A DNA stretch of 64,000 bases, taken from assembly GCA_949825025.1 (NCBI GenBank), contig OX463781.1, positions 29,397,192-29,461,191 on the forward strand, in the 5' to 3' direction. How positions within the stretch are numbered: position 1 is the first letter of the stretch; each line of letters starts with the position of its first letter. Shown piece after piece: positions 1 to 9,380 of the stretch. This stretch comes from Siphlonurus alternatus (lineage: Eukaryota > Arthropoda > Insecta > Ephemeroptera > Siphlonuridae). A program made the translations under genes and the position numbers. The notes under the pieces were generated by a model that was given only the letters and a program-made list of their open reading frames with translations, did not search any database and had not been told where the DNA came from.

Positions 1-1927
1 AACTGGTGATATTCCGGCGAGAGTCATTCCTGGCAGTGCTGCAGGAGTCTCTGTCGTGGGAGACGTTTGAGCAGTGCTGTCTGTGGCACCTGATCGAGGC
101 CCACAACATTCCCATTGACTACATCACACCCATCCTGCCCAAGCTCGATTTCAGCAGTCACGCAGAGGCCCTCTCCAGCATCATGCTCTTCCTCAAGCAG
201 GAGAGGTGAGTTTGAAATCCACAGTAAAATTTAATTATATTATTCTATTGAAATATCAAGCATGAGATAATCCCAATATCAGGAAATACCAGAGACCATC
301 AGAGTCCTCTGTGTCTTTGGACCAAAAAATTGACCGAAATTTTCAGAGCTTCACAAGGTTTAGGGACAATAATGGCACTAACTTCCCCAGACCTCGAGAA
401 TTTCTGGACATAAGATTCACTAATTGCAACTGCAAGAATGATCTTCCTTTGCCATGATACCTTTTTTTATAAATTTCTTTTATTTTATTAAATTCTATTT
501 AAGCATTCTATCCAACAGCATCAGTAGAATATACAGTAGTAATATTTTTTTTTTTTTATCTTATCATTATATTTTTATTAGGCAGTAGTTCTGAGAAAAA
601 GTAAATATGCTCAGTGTATTACTGGATGTGATTATTCTTTGATAGCTTTGAAATTACTGACAAAAAGTCTATAAATGTAGCTGAATAATAATTTATTATT
701 ATTATTATTTTTACAACTTCCAATCAATTTTTCAAGCGTGCAGAGATTGGAGCATTTGGCAGAGGAGAGAGTTGATAATAGCAAAACATTACTTGTTTCA
801 GGCCAACTGTTGACCTCCTCAGGAACCTGCTAACTCGTGAAGCAAAACCACGTGACCACTTTGTTGTGTCATTACTAAAATATTGGACCCAGGATTACGA
901 GGAGAAGCTTGCTGATCTGATCGCTGGGCTTCTGAACAAGCACTCATGCACCTCTCCTAACAAACGGAAAAGGGGTGGGTCAGCCGGTGGTGCTGGCAAG
1001 GCTGTGGGTCCTCCCTCGATGGAGCAAGTGTTGTCACACCTGGACCAGCTACGTCAGTTCAGTAGACAGTCCCCCCACTTCTTCCTGCTTGACAGCATGC
1101 AGCGTGCCTTGCAGCAGGTGCAAGCTACCTGCACGGACGCACAAAAGAAGCGCTTTAGTGACCTGCTGGCCTTGGCTGAGGAGCTCTCCCCACGAGGGTC
1201 GGGCACCGGCGGACGAGGCACTAGAAAAGCAGCATCCTCCGCCAAGACACCACGTGGCAGACCGGCCAAGGAAATCATCTCGGACAGCACAGAGGATTCC
1301 AGTGAGGTGAGCATGATTCTGAACAAGAAGCAGCTGATATTCAGAGCATTGAAGGAATTGACGGCCAACGGTAGACAAGTTTCACTGTTGTTTTTTAGCC
1401 TTGCTCTATATATGGCTGTCTTTGTTTAACTAGCAAGCAAGGAGTAAAAAAATTATAATTATGTACTGTATGCTGGATTTCTAATAAAAAACTTAATTTT
1501 TTATTAGGTTTTACGTTTTAGTTCCTACAGCTTTGATTTTCCAGCAAGAGACAAAAGTAGCTTCCACAAATAACACATATTTAAATTAATTAATACTGTA
1601 TTTAAATTGATTTAATTGAAAATTAATTCAAATGTTATTATTTTCTTTGGTGTTCAAGTTGTTATAAATTAAAAACTTTGCTGTAAAATAATAACAATAG
1701 ATCCAAACAAACCTTCAATAAATTCTTTTTACCATTTCCTTCTTATCACTTTCTTTTGGTTCTCTTATTATAGTAGAAGAGATATCCTTATCCTGATGAA
1801 TATTTAATTAAATATTTGTGATGTGTTATTAATTTTTTTTCTCTTGTTGCAGGAGGAAGAAATCATTAAGCCAAAGCAAGCTAAGAAGAGGAAAAAGACA
1901 AATCCTGTGAATTCAGATAGTGATTGA
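1..1927 (+). CDS. INTS3: Integrator complex subunit 3, C-terminal part (3 exons)
   Basis: Three exons are visible: 1-205 (5' end outside the window), 802-1306 and 1853-1927. The first junction splits a codon after its second base (GAGAG/gtgagt to tttcag/GCC); the second is in phase 0 (GAG/gtgagc to ttgcag/GAG). Joined, they give about 260 residues. The helical-repeat end (FLAVLQESLSWETFEQCCLW, then HNIPIDYITPILPKL and LLKYW) matches vertebrate INTS3 in order and spacing. It is followed by a Ser/Gly/Lys-rich linker and a basic-acidic tail ending NSDSD, like the human SDSD end. INTS3 is a subunit of Integrator, the nuclear complex that cleaves snRNA and paused nascent transcripts; in vertebrates it also scaffolds the SOSS ssDNA-binding complex. 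A possible ATTAAA polyadenylation signal lies at 2515-2520. The introns (206-801, 1307-1852) are AT-rich and I see nothing else in them. Identification is by recalled homology and is strong; exact ends rest on splice consensus. Confidence 0.92.
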
Positions 1928-2514
1928 TAAGAACTCAGTTTTTATAATAATTAGACAAAGCAGTACTGTCTGTTATGATAATGAAACTGCATGCCTTTTT
2001 TGGACATGATAATTATGATATGCGATTGTGCATAATCAAATAATATAATCTATATGGACCTTGTGATTTTAGGACATTGTGATGCAAGTTGCGATTTAGG
2101 CAATATGATGTTGTGTAGCAGTCAGTATTTTATACCATACATCCATGCAGTGTTATATGAAGAAGAATTTAGTAGCCACTTTAATATCGTGCAAACTCTA
2201 ATTCAAACGGTGATGATGAATTACAAGTTTTATAGACTCTTTGTATTCTTACAAACTTTTCATATAATATGTATAATTTTTTTAATCAAAATCTTGTCTG
2301 TGGGGTAAACAATGTACCTTATGTTGGCTAAGTTGGCTTATGTTCCCTGCACTTGTAAAACCTGAATTGTGTTCCATCATTTTATGGTCTAAATTTACAA
2401 GAAATTTATAGACTTGTAAATGTGATGTAAATATATATGCACATGATTTTTAAGTTGTTTTGTTGATTTCATTACTAAATATGTTCCTTGTTATAAGTAC
2501 AATTTCTATCCCAA

Positions 2515-2520
2515 ATTAAA
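2515..2520 (+). terminator. Possible INTS3 polyadenylation signal (ATTAAA)
   Basis: An ATTAAA hexamer lies about 590 nt past the INTS3 stop codon. It is the first good hexamer I see in the 3' flank. The usage is inferred. Confidence 0.3.
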
Positions 2521-2885
2521 CATTTTTGGCATAGGTTTTAATTCATTTAAATTATTGATCATGGTTTAGTTTAAGCTCTTGAGTGTAGCTTCATGTATGT
2601 CATAGTGTTCAAAACAGTCCAGCATCTGCTACTACAGCTTGGTTTGGACAACTGCAAATGGAAAAAATCCAAAAGCCATTGCCAGAAACTCACACTGAAC
2701 CGATCCTGGATCCTGGGAGTCTGCTAGAATGTAGGGATCAAAAGCTGTATTGTTTTTTGTTTGTTTTTTCCATCATTGTCACTTTGACACTAGATGGAAG
2801 GAATTCAACATAGTTAACTGGCCCCCTTCTTTAAGTTCAGAGTCCTTGTTAGTAAATATCCATACCAGAGACCCTATAATTAAAA

Positions 2886-3120
2886 AGAGACCTCCGTGAC
2901 ATATGGCCAGAAATTTGATCAGAGTTTCGCTGTTTCTGAGAGTGCAGGCGGTGCTGCTAAATGTTCGGCACAACCTTGTTCTTGCTGGCTGAAATTGCCC
3001 GCGCAGCCAGCGAGAACCGGGCCGTGCCACTGCGATTCAGTGGCACCGCCACTCTCAGAAGCAGCGAAGCTCAGCCCAGGTTGTTCAAATTCCTGGCCAT
3101 ATGATGTCACGGAGGTCTCT
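2886..3120. mobile_element. Fold-back MITE, 235 bp
   Basis: The two ends are inverted copies: AGAGACCTCCGTGACATATG at the left, and a right end reading CATATGATGTCACGGAGGTC then TCT. The inner parts also pair (GCTGTTTCTGAGAGTG with CACTCTCAGAAGCAGC), so most of the element can fold into one imperfect hairpin. It is GC-richer than its surroundings and has no coding capacity. No clear target duplication was seen, so the superfamily is unknown. Confidence 0.75.
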
Positions 3121-3849
3121 GAATGCGCACATAGTCTAATATTTTCAAAGCAGTGGAAAAAGCTCTTTTCCCTAACAAAATCAGCTAACTACAAGTGATC
3201 AGCCACAGAACTGCCGAACTGATCAAACTTGTATGCAGGAGAGAAAGTCCAATCATTATTTATTTTAATTTTAATTAATATCACATGCAGTCAATAAGGA
3301 AACTGCTTTTTTAATTTTACTGCGTTTGAACTTTTCCGCCAAAGCTGAAGAAAAAATCTAGAATCTAAGCAATCTAAGCGTAATCAAGTTATTGGAGGCA
3401 ATTTTAAAAATGTCAATAATCAGTGAAATCAGTCCGAACGGTCCGAATCAGATGATATTGTAAGAAGATTTCTCGACTTCTTTGGATCAGGTAATTATTG
3501 TTTTTATTTACTCAGAGCCGTCTCCTGATTTACTGCATGGCAAGAAAATATTATTATTATATTACTCTCCGGAAAATATATTTAAAATACTCTGGTATTG
3601 TACAAATTTCTAGAAATTGGATGATCCCTAGCTCTGTTGCATCAGGGACTGTAGCCACCTCCTACTGTATCATACTGTACAGTACGTATACATAATATAA
3701 TAATATATGCATGTATCGTAATGCATAATACATAATATAATATACGAATTTCTTTATGAGACCACAATTGGGTATGCATACTTCTATTTTCTAATTATCT
3801 ACTAGCTTAATTTAAGTCTGAGACTCCGAAACTATAACTTTTTGATGAG

Positions 3850-4165
3850 AGACTCATCGGGGGCAGACACGGTCTTGCAATCCATGCATCCTGGCATTTA
3901 CCTGTGACTGAGGGAAACTTGGAAACCTCAGCTAGAATAGACGCTACAACTTTTGTCAATGAACCGGAAGTACAATGGTCCAAAGCCATAGGGGAAGGGG
4001 AACCACATAGTGGTAAAACGCAATGATTTACCCCTCGGTGGAAAACATAGTTTTTGTCAAAAATGGTCATGCACCCATCCAATTACTAACCACGCTCAGC
4101 ATAATTATATTGGTTGACTTTGGTGATCTGACGAGACCTGGTCAAACACAAAGTGCACTATACAC
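3850..4165 (-). mobile_element. Old diverged copy of a 5S-derived SINE
   Basis: Segments match the fuller copy at 7239-7610 in the same order: ACTGAGGGAAACTTGGAAAC, a CAATGG..CCAAAGCC stretch, a GATTTACCCC stretch, then CACCCATCCAATTACTAACC and GGTGATCTGACGAGACC. The last two are the reverse complement of 5S rRNA internal sequence, so the element lies on the minus strand with its 5S head at the right. Many substitutions and no intact A-tail indicate age. Confidence 0.65.
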
Positions 4166-4378
4166 CTCCCACACAGTACAATATTAAATTGATTCTCACG
4201 ACATAATTATATACATATATATATATATATACAGTATAACAGATTTTACTTTACGTGTGGATTTGATTACGCGCGACGGCCATCTTGGAAGTCATAACAT
4301 GGCCAAGATAGGGGGCGCCAGTCGGTCTAGACGTATAGTCTAGCCAAGTCAGGCGTAAACTTAGATTTGTTTTACTGT

Positions 4379-4415
<37 letters not shown>

Positions 4416-4841
4416 TCATACTCCGTGTCATATATATTAAGTATAATTATATGTATGGCACATGCAGTCACTTAATACTTAAGCTGTAATGCCCCAGTGT
4501 TGCTTTGTGAAGGGGAAGTTTGGCTTTGCATGGCTAATATAACTTGATTGATATATATATGCTACAAATTAACCTTGGCTTATTACATCTGGAAGTAGTT
4601 CATTTTCGAAATGGAAGTGCCAATCTGGTGTGAAAGCAGATGCAGAATCATGGACGATGACATGCGTTTCCAATTATTTTTGGTTTACATTGAAAGGAGT
4701 TTGGAATACTGCATAAAGATATATAGTGTTGTTTGTTTGACTCTCCCTAGCTTCATGTGCACTCCTGCACGTTATAGCACTAAGCAGCGACTGACTTTGG
4801 TTTCTAGACAGAAATTAGACAGAAACAAATGCAGTAGTTGA

Positions 4842-4860
4842 GGGGGGGGGGGGGGGGGGG
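4842..4860. repeat. Poly(G) run, 19 nt
   Basis: An uninterrupted run of 19 G on the plus strand, about 270 nt upstream of the POLI start codon. It could form G-rich secondary structure; its length is also prone to sequencing error. Confidence 0.9.
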
Positions 4861-5133
4861 AATCCAGGGATGTTGAGCCACTGTTACACATAATTAGCTT
4901 CTCAATCTGATATGTCTCTGCTAAGGTCCATATCATCATCATACTCATCATAATGTAATCTAGCTGCAGTATTAACTAATTTACAATTAATGTTTTGTTG
5001 TAGGTGTTTTATCATCTCTCAATCTTGACACTGACAGACAGCTAATGGTGGAACTATGAAGATTAGTTTGAAAACCAAAGATTCTAAAACTGTATATAAC
5101 TGAGACGTAATTAAAATATTAATCAGCCTTAAA

Positions 5134-6639
5134 ATGGATGAAGATTTAGATTTAAGCCTTCCACTTGATTGTAAATCCATTAAAGGCCATAGCAGAACAA
5201 TAGTTCACATAGACATTGATTGTTTTTATGCACAAGTTGAAATGTTAAGAAATCCAGAGCTCCGTGATAAGCCCTTGGGAATACAACAGAAAAATATTGT
5301 TGTCACTTGCAATTACGTGGCTCGTGAGTTTGGAGTTAAAAAACTGATGTCTCTGCGTGATGCATACCAGTGTTGTCCGAGTTTAGTGCTTGTGAGTGGG
5401 GAAGACCTGACAAACTACCGAGCCATGTCAACCAAAGTGACTGAACTTCTCCAAACACGCTTCAGTCCTACAGTTGAGAGGCTCGGATTTGACGAGAACT
5501 TTGTAGATGTGACAATGTTAGTTGCAAACAAGAATGATGTGAGTGAAAAAGTAGAGGGCCATATCTACGGTGATACAGAGGAAAGTTGCGAGTGTGGTTG
5601 CTCCAAGAGACTTATTGTTGGCTCACAAATAGCGGCAGATATCAGACAGAGTATTTTTGAAGAATTTGGACTTACAACTTGTGCTGGTATTTCTTACAAT
5701 AAAGTTCTTGCAAAATTAGTTGGTGCAAAGCATAAACCAAATCAACAAACAACACTGTTTCATAATCAGGTATTAAATCTCATTACTAATTTATCAAGTA
5801 TTCGATCTATTCCTGGTATAGGACGTCAAACTGCTGAAATACTCAAGACTAAATTAGGAATACAAGGCATAATGGACTTACAAAGATGTGATTTAATTCA
5901 ACTGACATTAGCTTTGAGCACTCGGGATGTGGCCCAAACTGTTCAAAAATTAGGTTTTGGCATTGATGACTCCGATGTCAAGTGTAGTGGCAAGCCACAG
6001 AGTATCGGACTTGAAGATGCATTCAAGGAGGTTCGAACAGTGAATAAGGCAGAGGAGAGACTGGGCCGTCTGCTGCAGCACTTGCTGGACCTGCTAGCCA
6101 ATCAGAATGACTCTCGCATCCCTGGAACACTGAGGGTAACTGTACGGAGGTACCACCAGGCTCAGCGAGAATCCCAACGAGAAAGTAGACAGTGCAGTCT
6201 AGCAGCACTACCGTCGAGAGACCAAATCAATAAATGCAAAGATAAATTGATGCCTTTAGTTATGGAACTGTTTCATAAGATCATAGGTTCAGCTAAAACT
6301 TTTCATTTAACACTTTTAGGCATAGCATTTACTAATTTCAGTGAGCCTAAAAAAGGTAAAGCTTCAATCTTAACTTTCCTCGAGCCAGCAGCAAAGAAAG
6401 CAAAGTTAACTTCTGAAGAAAGCAGAGCACCAAGTCAGAGTGCAACAGCCTCCAGCAGTTCGTCACTATCCGACTTGCCTCCCAGCGTAGACCCAGAAGT
6501 GTTTTACCAGTTGCCTCCGAGCCTGCAGCGAGAGATCCTAGACGATTGGAAGCAAAATAACAAAGGCGAAAGAAAGCAGCAAAATGAGAAAGGAAAGCCT
6601 AAAAATTCAATTAAAAGGTACTTCAATAAAAATAAATAA
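5134..6639 (+). CDS. POLI: DNA polymerase iota (Y-family translesion polymerase), single exon
   Basis: A 501-residue uninterrupted frame. Seen: the N-terminal palm motif HIDIDCFYAQVEM (metal-binding D27) and ERLGFDENFVDV (D120, E121), the iota form of the second catalytic motif. QQKNIVVTCNY near 51-61 and GVKKLMSLRDA match the finger residues that make the iota active site narrow. A helix-hairpin-helix thumb (SIPGIGRQTAEIL, about 227-239) and a little-finger domain follow. A ubiquitin-binding motif lies at about 447-476 (DPEVFYQLPPSLQREILDDW). The C-terminus, KNSIKRYFNKNK, resembles a PCNA-binding box with Lys in place of Gln. Known role: nuclear error-prone bypass of damaged template bases, recruited by ubiquitinated PCNA. 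Human POLI is about 740 residues with many exons, so this gene is shorter and lacks introns. ATG at 5134 is chosen because it places the palm motif at the family's usual distance from the start. An AATAAA lies at 6895-6900. Confidence 0.95.
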   Translation: MDEDLDLSLPLDCKSIKGHSRTIVHIDIDCFYAQVEMLRNPELRDKPLGIQQKNIVVTCNYVAREFGVKKLMSLRDAYQCCPSLVLVSGEDLTNYRAMSTKVTELLQTRFSPTVERLGFDENFVDVTMLVANKNDVSEKVEGHIYGDTEESCECGCSKRLIVGSQIAADIRQSIFEEFGLTTCAGISYNKVLAKLVGAKHKPNQQTTLFHNQVLNLITNLSSIRSIPGIGRQTAEILKTKLGIQGIMDLQRCDLIQLTLALSTRDVAQTVQKLGFGIDDSDVKCSGKPQSIGLEDAFKEVRTVNKAEERLGRLLQHLLDLLANQNDSRIPGTLRVTVRRYHQAQRESQRESRQCSLAALPSRDQINKCKDKLMPLVMELFHKIIGSAKTFHLTLLGIAFTNFSEPKKGKASILTFLEPAAKKAKLTSEESRAPSQSATASSSSSLSDLPPSVDPEVFYQLPPSLQREILDDWKQNNKGERKQQNEKGKPKNSIKRYFNKNK

Positions 6640-6894
6640 TCAGTCCTAGCACCATCAAATGAGAATTTTTCTTCTGTGTACAGATGGTTCATCTTATTAT
6701 TGATTCATGAATGGACTATGCATTTACAAAAAGACCTATTTTTAAATAATATTTTATTTTTCTAATAATGAAAATGTAGTGCAAGCTTGTTGAGTTGCAG
6801 TCACATCCATTCTGTACTGCATACTGTAGTACGGTATTTTTATTTGTAACTTCCACCCCCCCCCTTTCTTGTGTTTGTTATCAACTAATTAATT

Positions 6895-6900
6895 AATAAA
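6895..6900 (+). terminator. Likely POLI polyadenylation signal (AATAAA)
   Basis: A canonical AATAAA lies 256 nt after the POLI stop. It is the first canonical hexamer on this strand in the 3' flank. Confidence 0.5.
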
Positions 6901-7179
6901 CATTTTGCTCAAGTATATATAGTACCTTTTGATTATCATCTATATTTAATACTCCAAATTAAGCTATACTTTTTATTCTTGGTAGTAGCTAGGTAGGTAA
7001 CGTTCGTCTAGTTGTTCGAAAGCAAACTATTAGGTCTTTAATACTGATGTTCCATGAATTCTATCAAGTAAATGTAGCATTAAAGTATACAAAAATTCAA
7101 TTTTCACGATTTTCAATTATTTTTCACATAACTAAAAAAAAATACAGTATTATACAGTACGCTTTTTAAATTTTCGTTT

Positions 7180-7610
7180 TTTTTTTTTTTTTTTTTTTTC
7201 CAGCAGATACAAAAACTTTTTTTTTTTTGTTTTTTTAAGGATACACCCCTAAGCCTAAGAGCTTACAGCTCGCGGCGGGGTAATGGGTAGGGATAAGGTA
7301 GGGAACGGATGCCACGGCCTGTTACGCGTCCCAGCATTCGCTGAGGTGAGACTGAGGGAACCGTGGAAAACCTCAGTCAGGACGGACACCTCTACTTTTT
7401 CTCAATGGACCAAAGCGATGTCCAAAGCCTGGGGAACCACACACAAGTGCATCACTGCACTGGGTGGAAAGCGAGATGAATTTACCCCAGGGAGGGAGCA
7501 GCGTATTTTTTACTTGAAACGGTCACCCATCCAAGTACTAACCACGCTCGACGTAGCCTGACTTCGGTGATCTAACGAGAACCGGTCAATGCACTGCGCC
7601 ATGCTCGACC
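7180..7610 (-). mobile_element. 5S rRNA-derived SINE, nearly full length
   Basis: Read on the minus strand, the head (about 7610-7521) follows the 5S rRNA order: GGTTCTCGTTAGATCACCGA, then GTGGTTAGTACTTGGATGGG, then TGACC. This is where 5S genes hold their internal RNA polymerase III promoter. A central part carries GAGGTTTTCCACGGTTCCCT and GCGAATGCTGGGACG, a block I recall from many arthropod SINEs. The 3' part (CGCGAGCTGTAAGCTCTTAG .. GGGGTGTATCC) ends in A-rich tracts, seen as T runs at 7180-7235. The frame at 7283-7561 lies inside this SINE and is not a gene. Confidence 0.85.
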
Positions 7611-8117
7611 TCTTACTTCTGCAATGAATAAATAAGTTAGAGGTGTGTCCTGTAATTTTTGTCAGTATTTATTGTAAATTTATCTACACTATAGCTAGCT
7701 ATTAGTTATAAAAATCAGAGGCAACAAAATCAAAGTAAAAATGCATTTGGAAATATAAATAAGAGTTTTGAAGATTTAAATAAAATACTAAAAGCAAAGT
7801 GCTCTTTTCTGATGCAAATTTGTTAACTTAATGAAACCATGGGGCAAGGAAAGCAGTGCAAGCCAATAAGACTGTTTCAAACCCTGATCAGTATAAACTT
7901 TCTATGATTAAAGTTAGCTCAGACGCAGTACAATAATAATATATAGTGGTAGATAAAAAGATTCTCAAACACTCTCAAGGAGAGCAAGAGTTACTGTATT
8001 TCACCTCTTGGAAGCAACCAATATGCAATTTGGTTTCACTACTGTGGAATATACATATTATATTAAGTTATCAACTTCAACCAAGTTAAGTGATTATTTT
8101 TCAATATTAAAATTTAA

Positions 8118-8568
8118 GGCTTAACCTGAGAAATTTGGACGAAAAATTCACTACAACAGATTTTCTTCAAATTAATTTGGTGGACTCACAACAATCGTCA
8201 AATTAGCTCTGAATTTTTTCAGAATTTTTTAACCGTTGGTTTAATTATAATTAATTTATTTAAATGAGAATTTTGTATCCTTCCAATGTTAAATTTGTTA
8301 ATTAGCATTGCAAAAAAACTATACAACAGATTCTTTTACTTTTTTTTTTTTACTAAAACCTAATTTTTTAGACTATTTTTCTGAATTGTTTTCATATATT
8401 TTGAACCGTGACGATGATCGTTTCCTATATGTGATGAGAAATGTGGCAACGTTCTCAAGGACTGTTGTCACCACCCCCTCCTAAAAATTTATGCGCATTC
8501 TAATGAAAACAGTGTTGCCACTATAGCCACGCCCCTTGACCTTGACAGACAAATTCTCAGGTTATACC
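8118..8568. mobile_element. MITE with TTAA target duplication (piggyBac-like)
   Basis: Inverted ends GGCTTAACCTGAGAAATTTG (left) and the complement of CAAATTCTCAGGTTATACC (right) are each flanked by TTAA (8114-8117, 8569-8572). The interior is non-coding. TTAA duplication is the hallmark of piggyBac elements; the terminus does not start with the usual CCC, so the family is uncertain. Confidence 0.65.
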
Positions 8569-9098
8569 TTAAAACGTCTTCAGAAAAAAAAAAAAAAAAA
8601 AAAGGTAAATAAGACCAATTGTAAGCTTAATAAATAATTTATTTCGTATGCATTATATTAAATTTTAACAGTTATACATTTCAGACTCCAATATAAAAAA
8701 TAAAATAGAAAAATTAATTAATTTTCCAGTTTCTATTAAAATCGTAATGATAGATTAAATATTGTAATTATAAAAATTATTTGAAACTAAAATTTAAGTT
8801 ACATAAAAATGTTTTGAGAAATTAAGTGTATAGAAAATACAACAGGCTGTAAGAGTGAATGTACCGACGTACAAGATTAACTTACACATATAGTCATGAG
8901 AGGAACAAGATAAAACATAAATTAATTTCAATCAATTAATTAGAATTAATTGGATTGTCGCTAAGAAAATGTGCAATTAAGTCTGCAATTGCATAGAAAT
9001 GAGATTTCTAAATTATGTAAAGTAAAAACTTTAGTAATCAAGATATGCACAAACTTGCCTAATATTGCAAACATGCTATTTTGCTGTTGACAGCATTA

Positions 9099-9104
9099 TT
9101 TATT
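9099..9104 (-). terminator. Possible polyadenylation signal of the Myb/SANT gene
   Basis: AATAAA on the minus strand, about 280 nt beyond the stop codon at 9381. The role is inferred from position only. Confidence 0.35.
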
Positions 9105-9380
9105 TATCAATTATGCATATTTATATTAAAATTAGCATACTGCAGCTACAACATCTACTTCAGTATTTAACAATCCTAATTTTCCATATGTATTGTACAC
9201 AAAATAAATTAAAATCTTATTTTTGTACAACACATTTTGATATTTACGAATTACCTGTAATAGTAAAGAATTGTTTTCATCAAACTTCACATCATGAGAG
9301 TACATACATTATACATTGTTATTGGTGGGGGCATACATGACCAAAATGTGTCAATTGCCCCAAAATACCAACCAACATTG

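Larger units (their letters stand above)
1928..5133. other. INTS3-POLI intergenic region
   Basis: This holds the INTS3 3' UTR (probably to about 2540), a 235-bp fold-back element (2886-3120), an old diverged SINE copy (about 3850-4165), two short AT microsatellites (4210-4232, 4379-4415) and a run of 19 G (4842-4860). A pyrimidine-poor ttgttgtag/GTG at about 5004 could be the acceptor of a non-coding POLI leader exon. No credible coding exon was found. Confidence 0.6.
6640..9380. other. POLI / Myb-SANT gene intergenic region (convergent)
   Basis: The two flanking genes point toward each other. The region contains the POLI 3' UTR with AATAAA at 6895-6900, a nearly full-length 5S-derived SINE (7180-7610), a TTAA-flanked MITE (8118-8568), and a TTTATT at 9099-9104 that is AATAAA on the minus strand and may end the Myb/SANT transcript. 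No other coding sequence is supported. Confidence 0.6.

Noticed and set aside
7283..7561. Open frame of 92 codons
   Set aside because: It lies wholly inside the SINE, and its peptide is a translation of repeat DNA.
7521..7610. 5S rRNA gene
   Set aside because: Only part of 5S is matched, with substitutions and a mismatched first section, and it continues into SINE body and A-tail. It is a SINE head, not a functional gene.
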